Shown: in pieces, positions 37,030 through 49,054 of the stretch | Numbering within the stretch: position 1 is the first letter of the stretch | Layout: the number at the start of each line of letters is the position of its first letter | Source of the DNA: Metaphire vulgaris | Taxonomy: Eukaryota; Annelida; Clitellata; Crassiclitellata; Megascolecidae | Reading direction: 5' to 3' | Assembly (NCBI GenBank): GCA_018105865.1 | Contig: CM030836.1 | Coordinates: 587,001 to 651,000, forward strand | DNA: 64,000 bases | Notes under the pieces: generated by a model | What the model was told of the DNA's origin: nothing | Database searches by the model: none | Seen by the model: only the letters and a program-made list of their open reading frames with translations | Position numbers and translations under genes: made by a program

Positions 37030-37215
37030 ATGCTTTACAATGATTAATAAAATAAACGTGGATGTAAAAAGAAACCCAACTCATATGGATAAACGGAAGG
37101 AGATAAGAGAGTATAAACCTTGTTAAACAAACAATGCGCGTGTGGTTGCTATGACTATCTTCGTCGACCATTCCATTTTTATGTCGTGGTCACGATCTCA
37201 TTTTTATAGGTTTAT
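37030..37215 (+). other. Orphan third copy of the Ig-gene upstream region
   Basis: aataaacgtggatgtaaaaagaaacccaactcatatgg..ataagag..gtcgtggtcacgatctc aligns to both 24995-25130 (gene A) and 41120-41290 (gene B). It is cut off at 37216 by a minus-strand LINE end, and no signal-peptide exon follows. Confidence 0.6.
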
Positions 37216-37289
37216 TGGTTTATTTCGGCTCAACTCAAAAGCGGGTACATACAATATACCAAAGTACATTAAAATAACAGAGCAAAGTG

Positions 37290-37612
37290 ATCCCCTATAA
37301 TTATGTAAAAAACTTTTGACCTCCTCCCCCACTAGGACCAGTCACGGGTCCCCAAAAACTTTAGAAGGTCATTATTTTTGCAGCGATGAGACATTTTCCC
37401 CTTTCTTTTGTTTATCAAGTGTTATAATGTGGTGATGATGACCGTTTTTGCTTGCCACGCTTTTTTCCGTTGTAATAAAATATAAAATTCCTATTTTTTA
37501 TCATTTGTAAAAATGAAATTGTTAACGGCAACTTATCTTGACCCCTGTCAAGAGCTGTCAAACTTCTTCAAACACTTTCCCCTAATTTGTTGACGTAATT
37601 AATGGACAGCCC
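37290..37612. mobile_element. GGGCTGTCC MITE, left end missing
   Basis: Body identical in plan to 3746-4166 (ataattatgt..cttttgacc, ggtgatgatgacc..) and right end GTAATTAATGGACAGCCC. The left TIR is absent. Confidence 0.65.
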
Positions 37613-37628
37613 AATAGCATTAAATGAC

Positions 37629-37818
37629 CAGGGGCGTAGCCAGGAACATGATTTGGGAGGGTATAAATGTTTGAGGGTATAAACCTTAACTATAAACTTT
37701 ATAAACTACATATAGCAACATATAACCACATATAAATCACACAAAAACTTTAAGGTAGACTGATTTTGGGGGTATATATACCAATATTTTCTCCCCACCC
37801 TCCGTCGCTACGACCTTG
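37629..37818. mobile_element. hAT MITE with 8-bp TSD TAAATGAC
   Basis: Left CAGGGGCGTAGCCAGG, right CGTCGCTACGACCTTG, flanked by TAAATGAC at 37621-37628 and 37819-37826. Confidence 0.85.
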
Positions 37819-38623
37819 TAAATGACATCAAATTATTTAAAAACGATAAAAAAGAACGAAACAAAACATATACAAAAAAACTGACATAGAAGCTCAATTA
37901 AATGTTCATTAGGTTAACATCACAATATGATTAAATTAAACGATCAACAATATTATTGTCGATCGTTTAATTTAAAGATATAGTCAAAGTAGTGAACTAG
38001 AGTGGGTTGAAAATAGTTGCCAGAAGGGAAAATAAAATCCCGTAAGAGTTGGCAACTGGTCAATTTAGTACCTGTTAAATAGAAGTTGAGGGTTGAGTTA
38101 CTGTATCAGTAAAAGTTAACAGAACGAAGTCACAAGTGTCGATGAAATATGAAACAGAAGATTAACAAGTGATCATTGTGAGAAGGAGGTAATAGAATTA
38201 TATATATTAAGACATTAATTAAAAATTATTATTATATCTGATTCTCTATAAGGTACATTTTAATCATTTTTTTAAAAAAATTCAATGAGGTGTTTAAAAT
38301 TAATTGTTTGAAGAGGAAGGCTATTCCATATACGTGGGCCAAAGTATTTAATAGTAAAGAGCCTTTTGTTAGTAGTGCGACGGAAAAGAAGGAAGAAAAA
38401 AACAAAGCGTGCACCCATGGAAACTAAGTAAACTCAGATTGGCAAGTAAAGGAAATGAACAGAAACAGCATAGATCCAAGATCTTGGAGGAAGGAACAGC
38501 ATAAGCCTACACAGAAAAGAAAAGCGTCGGCAGTTACTAACAAGATGGCTATTGTAAATTTTGAAGGCAGGTTGGCAAAAAAATATATAACAGAACAGTA
38601 AAAGTTTCTACCAATATTGTAAT

Positions 38624-41085
38624 AGAAAGTTGAGACGAAAGGACACAGTCGGTCCCCTCTTGGACAGCGCAGGATGTGCAATAACAGACGATGTAGAAAC
38701 TGCACAGATTCTAAATAACTATTTTTGTTCAGTATTTACAGAGGAAAATACAAATACTATGCCAGAAGCCAAAATTGTGCTCGATGGAAACGATGAAGAA
38801 ATGCTAACAGATATAGTGTGTACAAAAGAATGTGTTATCAAGGTTTTGACCATTTTAACGACAGACAAGAGCCCAGAATTAGATGGCTTACATCCAAAGT
38901 TTCTTTACGAGGTTCGAAATGAAATAGGACATGCAATTGCATTGATAATTAATCAATGAGTCACTCACAAATGACAAGTACCACAGGACTGGCGAGATGC
39001 TTTAGTCAGCCCACTTTTCAAGAAGAGAAAACGAGGTGACCCAAACAATTACAGACCAGTGAGCCTAAACTTCTGTAATCTGTAAAGTTATGGAAAAATA
39101 CTGAAAGAGAGCATTTTGGAACATTTGACTAGGCACAAAATTGTTAAAGATAGTCATAACGGATTTACAAAGGGGCGTTCATGCCTGACCAACCTGTTGG
39201 ACTTTCTGGAGGAGGTTTTTGATAAGCTAGATGAGGGAAAGGCAGTAGACATAATATATTTAGATTTTGCCAAAGCCTTTGATAAATTGCCCCACATAAG
39301 AATGACTGCCAAACTGAAGTCCTGTTGAACACGGGGAAAAATTCTCAGATGGATTCAAAATGGGTTGAATAGTAGAAGACAGAAGGTTGCCATTAGGGAT
39401 GGCCATTCGGAATGGGCAAGAAGTTATTAGGGGTTGTGCATCAGGGCACAGTGCTTTGGTCACTGTTTTTTTCAAATACATACACTGTATAAATGATTTA
39501 GATGAAGGATTACTATCCAAAATTTGAAAGTTTGCCGATGATACAAAGATATGTAGAAATATAGACTCGGAGGATGATGCTAAAATATTACACAAAGATC
39601 TAAAGGAATTTTTTAGTGGTCTATGGACTGGCAGATGCTTTTCAATATCGATAAATGTTCTGTAATGCATGTTGGGAATCTAATAATGGTGATGAATATT
39701 CTTTAGAGGAAGGTTCTAACCATAACAGAAAAAGAAAGAGACTTGGGGTAATGGTATGGGTAATGGTACTAAACAACTTCTATAGCGCCGTTGCATGGCA
39801 AAGGCCAAAGTCAAAGGCGCTGTCGACAACGCTGACAAATCAACATGGTACGGAAGATGTTTGTCTCGAAAGAAAATCCGCTCAGATGGCACGAAAGAAG
39901 TCGCTGCCGTGCCGAAATCGGGCAGTGAGCCATTCAGAAGGCGGTCTTCCGCAAGAAGACTTTCCGTCGAAGAGTCAGCGAAACGCAGAAAGGGTGTTGA
40001 AGGACCGCATGGATGCTGAGAAAAATTCTCCGCATGGCGAAAATCAGGCGGCGAATCCTTGAGGGCGGTCGTCTGCGAGACAGTAATCCATCGCCGAACT
40101 TGACGGGAACCGACTGAAGATGGAATTCCGTGTGTGAACCGGAACAGTCTTTGCCCTTTATAGCCTGTAGGCTCCGTTAACGGGCTGGTGCCTTAGTAAA
40201 CATGGCGAGCCGACCACGCCGACACGGGTGACAAAAAATTCGATTTCTTCGGCACAGAGAAAACGCCAAGACGATCGCCGACCGCTTGGAAAACGACAGC
40301 CAGGCGACAATCCTCGCGATTAACGCAAAGAAATAAGCGCGAGACGTCGTTAAAACCGCCAAGAACGGCGATATTCCGAAGCACGTACATACACGTACAA
40401 GCAGCCAAAATGGCGCTACCGAAAGTAATCATCCAGCATCCATCATCGATAGAAGTATGAATCCTTCTCACCAATGCATGGAGTCAGCATAAAGAGAAAC
40501 CAAATGTTGGGAATGATGAAAAGGACAATAGTGAGTCGAGACAAAGTTATAATAATAAAACTATATCAGTCATTAGTAAGGCCTCATCTAGAATACTGTG
40601 TTCAAACATGGAATCCATTCTTGAAAAAAGATATAGAGCTTTTAGACAAAGTGCTAAGGCGAGCAACGAAGATGGTCAAGGGATGACAAAATTTAAGCTT
40701 CGAAAAAAGACTTCAATATTGTGGACTGACAACATTAGAAAGAAGAGAGAGATAGGGGAATTTGATAGAAACATACAAAATAATGACTGGGAAAGTAGAT
40801 GTGCCATATGATCGATTCTTTACATTGGTACACTATAGCAGCACAGTTGCCACAAATGCAAATTGTTTAAGCAGAGGGTGGGTCCAAGAAAGAAAATTTT
40901 TTTAGTGCAAGGGTTGTGGACAAATGGAACAGTTTGGACGTGGTGGGATTGACAGTTGAAACAGTAAACGGATTCAAAGGCTATCTTGATAAACTAGGTT
41001 ATTGAGTGCGGATGGTTACTTCAGTGGTTTTCACACAGGCTTACATAGCCTCCTAAACCACTTAAAATCACATTATTATTACTAT
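38624..41085 (+). mobile_element. CR1-clade LINE, degenerate
   Basis: Broken frames follow CR1 order: ILNNYFCSVFT, KSPELDGLHPKFLYE, WRDALVSPLFKK, NNYRPVSLN, then motif A YLDFAKAFDKLPH (39258-39296), FADDTKI (about 39530), and after an interruption GMMKRTIVSRDKVIIIKLYQ and VRPHLEYCVQTWNPFLKKDI, LLDKVLRRATKMVKG. The 3' UTR ends in the ggttttcacaca..cctcctaaaccactta phrase used above to identify CR1 ends. Multiple stops; not functional. Confidence 0.85.
39775..40470. mobile_element. GC-richer insertion within the CR1 copy, unidentified
   Basis: CR1 coding text stops near 39775 and resumes near 40474. The intervening DNA starts ctatagcgccgttgcatggcaaag, a LINE-tail-like phrase. It has a visibly different composition (many CG dinucleotides such as ccgaccgcttgg, gagacgtcg) and short frames on both strands with no recognised domain. 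Confidence 0.4.
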
Positions 41086-41109
41086 GATAAACTTACTTCT
41101 GCTCCAATC

Positions 41110-41529
41110 ATGTTTTACAACGATTAAAATTAACGATGTAATAAATGAAGACCAAAGCACGTGAATAAACGGAGATAAGAGGTTATGATTCTTGCTAAGC
41201 ATACAAAGCGCCTGTTGTTGATGTGGTTATTTTCGCCTACCACCCCCGCTGTTAGGACAGCATGATCACGATCTCGTAATTATAACTCTCATAAAAATAT
41301 TAATAGGTCTACAGGGAAGACCCCACACGACCAAATAGAGAATGGTTATGGTTTGACAATCGCCGCTAACTTTTATTAGCGGCTAATTGCCATTTTTGCA
41401 AAGATTATCTTCCAGGGCTTTGCAGTTTGACTTTATAATTGAGAGCAGCTTCGTTTAATCTGCATTCAATTTCGATCTGTCGAAGAAGACGCTTTATTAT
41501 TTCTAGTATATTACAGTCAAATACTGAGA
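41110..41529 (+). promoter_or_regulatory. Upstream region of Ig gene B
   Basis: Collinear with 24995-25370. A TATA-like CTTTATAATTGAG lies near 41431-41442, about 90-100 bp before the ATG, and atttctagtatattacagtcaaatactgagaATG precedes the start codon as in gene A. The core-promoter call is inference. Confidence 0.5.
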
Positions 41530-44500
41530 ATGCTACTCGTTATCATTGTGCTATTTTCGCATTTGTCGGCTACAAATGGTGGTAGGTCAATTTGTAACCT
41601 GTGCCTTATCTCTTGAAAATCTTATTCTTAAACCCCACCAGGAGTAAAACTTTACACTACTTTCAAGATTTAGTGAAATAAGTTGATCTGTGGTATTAAC
41701 GATTGGTTCTGGCCTGGCCAGGTCAAATATTTTGCGGAATTACGAAAAATAAAGAATTACAATCTTTTGACAGATTACGTCTGTCTCTGCAGCAATTTTC
41801 GGTAAGAGGGACATTAAATTGGTGAAAGACGAAAGTCTTTACGCTATTTCTTCTAATTTTGTCTTATTTCAGAAATAGTGTCTTGCAACACGAATATTAA
41901 CGGAGATAACCAAGCAGCAGAAGGCGACAATGTTACTTACACCTGCTCCGCCACATACAGCGGTACCCATAACGCGTCTTTGGTGTGGTACCAGTGGCAC
42001 GACGAGCAATGGCTGAAACTGGCTCCGGAAAGGAACCCAACCAGAGGTTCTCTCAGCAGCATTTATATCGGCACAGCCGATGTTCCTAAGACTACATCTC
42101 TGACCTGTGTCTTGTGTGAGGTGATCCCTGGCAAAGAAGGGTGTATTTTGACAAACAGTACTTGTCGCACCAACGAATATGCTGTACTTTGTTAGTATCC
42201 AACATTTAAAATGGCTCAGTGTATTAATTAACATGAAAAGTCTAAAAAGTTCTCTAAGCTTTGTAGCTGCTAATCTTTTTAATATTGACAAATTTTCTGC
42301 AATGCAAGTTAGGGAATTTAGGTTTAATGATGGTAATGAATATACTTTAGGGGAAAGGTTCTAACCAGTGTTTATTCTAGCCCCTTGACATTGGGGGGGG
42401 ATTTTGAAATGTTTGGGGGGACAAGGTTTGAGTTTCCACACGTTTGGGGATTTCCATTTCCCAGCCAACATCTAAAAACAAAAAAACTTTGGGGAAATTT
42501 TTTTTCTAGAGTAAAACTGGTTTGACACGACACAAAAAGAAAGAGACTTGGGGATAATCATCCGTAGAAGTATCAGAGGGAACTTTACTCACTTATTTAT
42601 AAATCTAGAATAATAAAAGAATATAAAATCAAATGTTGGGAATGATGAAACTGACCAGAATTGAGTCGAGACAAAACCACATCAGTTGATTCATACAAGA
42701 ACGACGATCTTCCGGCCAAGAGGATAGTTTCACGAGGTATTTAAAGAAACCAGGATGATGTGGCTGCCCCTATCTTATAATTGGATACGAAAAAATCTGC
42801 TAACCACCGATCGGTTCAGTCCAGCTGAAAAAGACACTCAGTGGGATTTGCCTAGAAACATATAAAATAATGAATTTGGTTCTAAGAAAGGATCCTTGGC
42901 TATTTTTAATACATTGACACTATAGCATCACAACTCACAAACCACATCCATGCAGAAGGTGGCTCAAGAATTTCTCTCTTTTAGTCTCAAGGGTCATGGC
43001 AAATGGTCCAGTTTGAAGCAGTCAATGATACAGAAACTTGTGGTATTGAATTTAAGTTCAACAGTGGTTTTCACACAATTTCCAATATTTCCATATGGGA
43101 ATTTAAATCACTTTATTAATATAATTTAATATAATTATTTTTTAAATTTCCTGAAACATCTATACTAATTGGTTGCGCATTCCAACGCGAATTGTTTTCA
43201 AGAGATGTAAAATTAACGTTATAGAGGCCTTTGACGGTATTTACCGGAAGTAGCTGGTTATTCTGGTTCGCTGATTTAAGTCTAATGCAGGCGTCATCGG
43301 ATCATAAATACATGATTTAATGTTGGTCGTTTTATCCCAAACGGACGAAGAAGCTCTTTGGAGAATTCTGTATTTTGAAAATGAAAGAAAATTAATCTTT
43401 GGAATGGGCTATTCCAAGTGACTTAACAGAATTAGTAAGAGCTATAATTAGAGAAATTGAGAAAGTCAAAACTCACCTTTAACAGATGTCGGGTTTTACG
43501 AACTCAGTTAATGCGCTCCTGACTTTATTGCTTTTAATAGTTTTTTCTGTATAGAAATTGCAATTTGGCCGAACTTAGCTAACTTATAGAAGTATGAATC
43601 CATCTCACCAATGCATGGAGGCAGCAAAAAGAGAAACCGAATGTTGGGAATGAGAAAGGACAAGATGGTGGACAAAGATATAATCAGGTGAAAAGTTATA
43701 AGATAATTGGTAAGCTGATCTAGAATACTGTGTTCCATCTACAATCCATTCAACAAAATGCTCAGTGATCGCCATTGGGAAAAGTCGGGTAAGAAATGGA
43801 CGTTTAAACCCTAGTGGGAAGGGAAAAATTGTTATCCATTGAGAAACCGATGGGGTCAATGATAACAGCAATAAAGCCATCTAGGCAATACTGATGAGGC
43901 AGCTAATAAAACCAACAAAAGTTGTTAAATTTATGATCAAAAGAATTTCACATTGTTCCAGAGAGCTCCAGGATTTGGAAAGTAAGACGTTTGGCAACTT
44001 CCAATCATGAAGAGCCAACATTTGTACGTCCACATTTAGAGTATTGTGTTCAAGCATAGGGTCTCAACATGGGAAGACTGACATAGAGGCACTTTAGAAA
44101 GAGTGCCCCACAGAGCAACAAAGATGTTCCAATCAGGGATAGAGCACAAACAACCATGATGAAAGTTTATAAATAAACACTGGACTGACAACTTTCTTTA
44201 TAAGAAGAGAGAGAGGGATTTGCAGAGAGGTACAAAATGTTAACAAACAAACGGAAATGCCAAAGAAGAAAGATTTTTGCTTTTTCTTGTCTTTCTCTCG
44301 TCGAACCAGCAGTGACATCTTGAAACTGTTAGGAGGTTCACCAACGGTCAAATTCTGGTAAGCAGCTTTTTTGTTTGCAAGAGGTGGTGGACAAGTTGGA
44401 ATGAACTGGATGAGGGGATAGTCCAACAGGACAACTGCTACGCCGATGTTTAAACCTTTGTTCTTCCATTCTGGATTGACGGGAGCAACAGTGGTTCTCA

Positions 44501-47500
44501 CACATTTAGGGCCCTGATGTGAACCACTTTTAAACCTTGTTATATTACCATCTTATTAAAATAAATATTTAGAGCTTTTAGAAAAAGTGCAAAGACGTAT
44601 TATCAGAAGATGATCAATGGATGCCATAATTTATCATCAAAATGATTTGTGGTTTTCGTTTGGGTTGACAACAACCAAAATGGTTGAGAGATGGGATTTG
44701 AGCAGTGTCATTTATAAAATAATGACTGGGAAGACTAGATGCTGCAAAAAGAAATGATCTGATTGTTTAATTTCTGCCAGAACCTGTCATTTCTTCAGCT
44801 AATTGCAAACAACTCGTTCACCTGATTCTGGTTCTAGAACCAGTCCTTGCTCTTTTAGTGTGAAGGGTTGAAGACAAAGAATAGTTTGTTGCAGGTGGGA
44901 GTGAACATGAAACAGATGCCATATTTGCCTGGTTTGCTATCTCGAATAAACTGTTTTGAAGGGGCAATGTGAGAGGTTACTAGCTGTGGTTCAACTGTTA
45001 CATTCTTGCTTAGCCTCTTAAATGAATAAATCACTTTATTAATATAATTTAATATAATTATTTTTAAATTTGCAAACACCTATATTATACGGTGCTCTCG
45101 TGTATTAGCTGCATCATCAACGTTGATGGAATGTAAAGTTGTCGAGAAAAATCTCGAAAATGCTTTGCCGAAAATAGCACGTCCATCTTCCAGGTTCCAT
45201 AGCTGGATGCTTATTCTTATGACTTGATTTAGACAGAATATGCAGCATCGGATCATAAATACATGGTTTAATGGTGTTTTATTCCAAAGGCTCGACAAAT
45301 GCCTTTTTGCCTATTCTGAGCAGCAGAAATTGATGCTGAAAATTAATATTAAAAGGGTTATTCCAAACTCACAGGGTTATTAAGAGCTAGTTAATTAGAG
45401 AAATTGCAGTAAAATAGTCAAAAATAGATGTCGGGTTTAAAATAATTAGTAATGCGAATAATTATTTCTTAAGATCATAGCAAATGATAGTCAGTGATCA
45501 CGATTTTTTTACGCTTCTCAATGAGAAGAGCTCGATTTGTAAGGGGTCAAGGTAACCCTGACCCAGTAATAGTGCTAGTGGATGAAAAAGGAAGATGGTT
45601 TATAAAAATATCTGGTGGATGCATCATGTTGACAACTGAAAGATGAAATGTCTGAGCGAAAATACTAGTCTGATCATCTGGTTCAAAAATGAAGTCAAAA
45701 ATCGCGCTGGGAATCCCCGTCGGGTAAGAGATGGATGCTTTTAAATTACGCTAAGCTACTTCATAACATATCCTCAACTCGTCATGGATCTGCATTTATT
45801 TAATCGCGGCCTTCGTAGAAGCAGGGGCGCCCACAGAAGGGGGAAGAAGGAAGCAAATGCTTCCTAAAAATTTTAAGGGTGGAGGAAATTTCCCCACCCT
45901 GAGTTTTGGTATCACGATAGAGTAGCATATTAATTCGATAAATGCCTGTGCAATTACAGCATTACTGCAGTGCAATTTTGTAACTTCATATAAGCTTAAT
46001 TAATGCAAGTTCAAGTTCAATAGATGCTTTGCATGCAATTTTGAATAGTTTGTCGCGGCAATTATTGAAATTCCTCTCTTTAGTTTCAACTTACATTTAA
46101 TAGTGCTTTGTGGCTGTTGGAATTTTCCAGAAATTAATAATTAGAAGTCACTGGCATGAAACGTATCCTGGTGCACCAAAGTATGTGATTTAATGTCCAA
46201 AATGCACTGAAACTCACCTACGAGCATCTATTGATTTCACCAAATTTCCGGGGTTATACCCGGGACCCCGTTTAGGGGTACGAGAGGGTGGGGAGGAGAG
46301 GGAAGGAAAGCTGCTTCCAGCAGCCTGAGGATGGACGCCCCTGCGTATAAGCAATACTTGGTGAAAGTTATGATTTAATCTCTTTTCACTTTTGTCATGA
46401 CAGAAAATCGATTCAAATGTTATCTAGGAACATGGGCGCCAACAGAAATGTTTCCAGGAGGGCAAAACATAATGGTCACGGTTACGCCACATAAATTTTT
46501 TCCAGGAGGGGCAGAACACATTTTAACACAATGGTCACGGTTATATATTTTAGCAAGGTTTTAAAATTTCCATGTGAAATATTGGCATTTGCATTTTCCA
46601 GGAGGGGCAAGTGCCCCCTCTTGCCCCAACGTGCGGGCGCCCATGTCTAGAAAAACTTGGCTATTGGATGTACCGTTGTTACAGGGGTTTTCACTCAGGC
46701 TAACGTAACGCCTAAGCGACTTGAAATTACGTTATTGCTATTATTTTTACAGAAAATGAAAGTAGGACTTTATGCTAAATTACTTCGAATAATTAATCGT
46801 AACGTTAGTTTAGCGACGAGTGGAATTGGGGGTCAGGCTTTAACTTTGAATCAGTCATTAAGACGCATCTATTCAAAGTTTCTTTTTGTTGTTAGGTGCC
46901 TTTGACTTTTTGAATCGAATAAAGTCTGTATAAATAAATTAATTAAATCTGTGCAAAATCGACGAGAATTCTTTGTATGGGGGACAGTATGGGTGAGTGT
47001 CGACGAATTGCTGGATTTAGCTTTATTGTTTCCTCTCGGCCACTCTGTAGACCTAATAATAAATTACAATTAAAGAATTCGCCAAAACGCACCAGGAATA
47101 GACGGAATACCAGCAGCAATCCTGAAAGGAGCCGGAGATGCAGTTAAAAGGTAACTACGCCATCTAATAAATGGAATATACAATGAGGAGAACACCCCGT
47201 CAGACTGGCATAAAGGAATGATGGTCCCTATATAAATATAGGCCCTAAAGGCGGTGATAAAGCAGGTTATAGCAACTATGGATGGATAACCTTGCTAATT
47301 ATACCATGAGAAGTACACACCAAGATAATACAACAGTGGCTATAGAACTATGTTGAAAGAGCAATAAGCGAAGAACAAGCAGGATTTGGTCCAGGAAGGA
47401 AACACAGTAGACCAGCTGTTTACAATAAGACAAATCATGAAAAAATATATCAAAGTAGACAGACATTTTACTTCAACTTCATTGATTACAAACAAGCATT

Positions 47501-47826
47501 CAGAATAATAATTATTCAGTCTAATAGATTGTGGCTCCGCCTAGTGCACCGCTGAGGGAGCTCACGGGTCACGATGTCTCCTGGACAACCTTTATGGTGT
47601 TCCTTATTCTGCAACCTGGGCGGAAATCGATGTCTTCGTCGACATCATGTTGAGAACAAAAGCAGTCCCATTGAATTAACTGTTCATCGATTATTTTGCA
47701 ATTTCAGCGGAAATTACGGTCATCGTTGGTGGGTCTTCAAAGCGCGGGATAATCATTGGTGTTGTTCTCGGTGTCATTGCAGTGATCGCCATAATCGGTG
47801 GCATCGTCTATTTCGTAGCGATGTAA
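41530..47826 (+). CDS. Single-Ig transmembrane protein, gene B (exon 3 skipped)
   Basis: Paralogue of gene A. Exon 1 (41530-41581) is signal peptide MLLVIIVLFSHLSATNG, donor g|gtaggt. Exon 2 (41873-42190, acceptor tatttcag, donor t|gttagt) is an Ig-like domain with six Cys (VTYTC..LVWYQWHD..LTCVLC..EGC..STC) and no acidic repeats. The Ig2 exon is a relic (45487-45725). Exon 4 (47708-47826, acceptor aatttcag) reads SKRGIIIGVVLGVIAVIAII.. to YFVAM and stop. Because all junctions are phase 1, exon 2 joins exon 4 in frame: 52+318+119 = 489 nt, 162 aa. So either a short one-Ig membrane protein is made or the gene is a pseudogene. Gene A has Trp where B has its fifth Cys. Confidence 0.75.
42366..42519. 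mobile_element. MITE, CAGTGTTTATTCTAG family, short copy 3
   Basis: Left CAGTGTTTATTCTAGCCCC, diverged right end CTAGAGTAAAACTGG. No clear TSD. In intron 2 of gene B. Confidence 0.55.
42540..45035 (+). repeat. Cluster of CR1 3' fragments in gene B intron 2
   Basis: At least three partial CR1 tails (42540-43100, 43590-44530, 44565-45010) repeat the phrases aatgttgggaatgatgaaa, gagcttttaga.aaagtgc..aga, and agtggttttcacaca. The segments around 43130-43500 and 45040-45460 are also copies of each other (cggatcataaatacatg.tttaatg.., gagaaattg.., agatgtcgggttt), showing a local duplication of roughly 2 kb. Confidence 0.65.
45487..45725 (+). pseudogene. Dead Ig2 exon of gene B
   Basis: Aligns end to end with gene A exon 3. 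Shared landmarks are gatcac.atttt, cgcttctc..gagaagagctc, aaggtaaccctgaccca, and the donor gggtaagagatg (gene A cgtaagagatg). In the ancestral frame it carries several stop codons, the first Ig cysteine codon is destroyed, and indels shift the frame. A short second scrap (gaaattgcaatttggccg, about 43553-43572) matches the start of the same exon. Confidence 0.75.
45822..46343. mobile_element. hAT MITE, CAGGGGCGCCCAC ends
   Basis: Left CAGGGGCGCCCACAGAA, right GGATGGACGCCCCTG. Flanks CGTAGAAG and CGTATAAG (45814-45821, 46344-46351), an 8-bp TSD with one mismatch. Confidence 0.8.
46431..46645. mobile_element. hAT MITE, CATGGGCGCC ends
   Basis: Left CATGGGCGCCAACAG, right GTGCGGGCGCCCATG. Flanks TCTAGGAA and TCTAGAAA (46423-46430, 46646-46653), an 8-bp TSD with one mismatch. 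The interior repeats tttccaggagggg(c)a three times. Confidence 0.8.
47085..47515 (+). pseudogene. RTE-like LINE RT N-terminal fragment
   Basis: Broken frames give GIDGIPAAILKGAGDAVK, then NGIYNEENTPSDWHKGMMVP, WITL.., and SEEQAGFGPGRKHS..QLFTIRQI. This is the part of the RT that precedes motif A, complementary to the pieces at 5540 and 15535. Inactive. Confidence 0.65.
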
Positions 47827-48540
47827 CATCGGCCATGTGTGAATTCTGTACTGGATTTCCGGCTGTTGAAAAGGCATCCAAACGTAACGTTTAGGTTTCG
47901 ACTTAGCCTAATTAAGGCAGAATAGTCTCAAAGATACTTGGAATTGTATTTACTGTAAACTCAATGATGGACAATGACTTATCTTATTCAGAAAATGTCT
48001 TAAACCAGATACATCTTTCTCAATTAGTAGTTAATAGTTAATGCCTAGGAGTTGCTATATTTGAATTTAATCGACTGTTTTGCTTTGGGGCTGTCCATTA
48101 ATTATGTCAACAATTTTTGGGCAATTTTTGACCCCCTCCCCCCGCTTATCAACAACTGTCAACTTTCACTTACTTAATTAAAACAGAATAATCTCAGAGA
48201 TACTTCGAATTGTACTTCAACTCACTAATGAACAATGACTCATCTTATTCAGAGAATGTGTTAAACCAGCTACTTCTTTTTCAATTATTAGTGAAGAATA
48301 GTTAATGTTTAGGAATTGCTGCAGTTGAATTTAATCGACTGCTTTGCTTTCTAAATATATTTTATATTCATATTTCTAAATAAATTTAAATTGGCTCTAG
48401 ACTGACTCAAGGATCCTGTGGATTTTCTCTGGCCTGGCTGTTGTAGTAGGCCTACCACTAGTAGGCCTACTACAAATACAATTAGGCCTATAATTGCAAT
48501 TTCATGTCTACCAATATATCTTTTTTGTTTATTTGAAATC
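47827..48540. other. 3' flank of Ig gene B with internal repeat
   Basis: A ~150-bp stretch (47905-48085 and 48178-48350) is repeated: aagatacttggaattgtact..aactca.tgatgaacaatgactyatcttattcag..taaaccag. A GGGCTGTCC MITE left end lies between the two copies at 48088. Homologous to the gene A flank. Confidence 0.55.
48088..48175. mobile_element. GGGCTGTCC MITE, solo left end
   Basis: GGGGCTGTCCATTAATTATG..aatttttgacccc..tcaacaactgtcaactttca, ending abruptly at the start of the repeated flank segment. Confidence 0.6.
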
Positions 48541-48984
48541 GTCTGATTAATGTCCGGTCAGAATATTTTCGCAAGCAAATCGTCCTTCAAGCGTAATTTG
48601 AACCTGTACAGATATAATATGCCTATGAATGTCAGCTGAATAATTAGCATAAAGCTATTTTTTAAATGAAAGACTACATGATTAGACGTGTTGAATGTGA
48701 TTGTAATTGCTATCACTGGCAGATACTATCGTGATTATATTTAAGCCCCAAATGTTTACCAAATGTGTCTCAGATTTTCGACATACAGTATATTTAATAT
48801 AAGACTTGTGACCTCGAGCCAAAGGTCTCGAACTCGAACGAGTTACCTGCTCTCGTGACCGAGGTAGCCTCAGCTGAATCCTTCTGCAAAAACTTAAAGC
48901 ATATTTATTTGATAGGGTTTGACTCGACTTGTTAAGCGCTCTTGCCTTGGACCTTAGTCTTGTTTATTGCGTTGAATGAATTGT

Positions 48985-48986
48985 CT

Positions 48987-49053
<67 letters not shown>
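48985..49053. repeat. (AAT)n microsatellite
   Basis: About 66 bp of AAT. Confidence 0.95.

Positions 49054-49054
<1 letters not shown>

Larger units (their letters stand above)
37216..38440 (-). mobile_element. LINE 3' end on minus strand, split by MITEs
   Basis: Frames (with a shift near 38275) read RRTTNKRLFTIKYFGPRIWN, SLPLQTINFKHLIEF, the C-terminal tail also seen at 32640-32760. The 3' UTR is interrupted by a GGGCTGTCC MITE remnant (to 37612) and a hAT MITE at 37629-37818. Confidence 0.65.

Noticed and set aside
39260..39670. 136-aa minus-strand frame
   Set aside because: Antisense to the CR1 reverse-transcriptase motifs on the plus strand.
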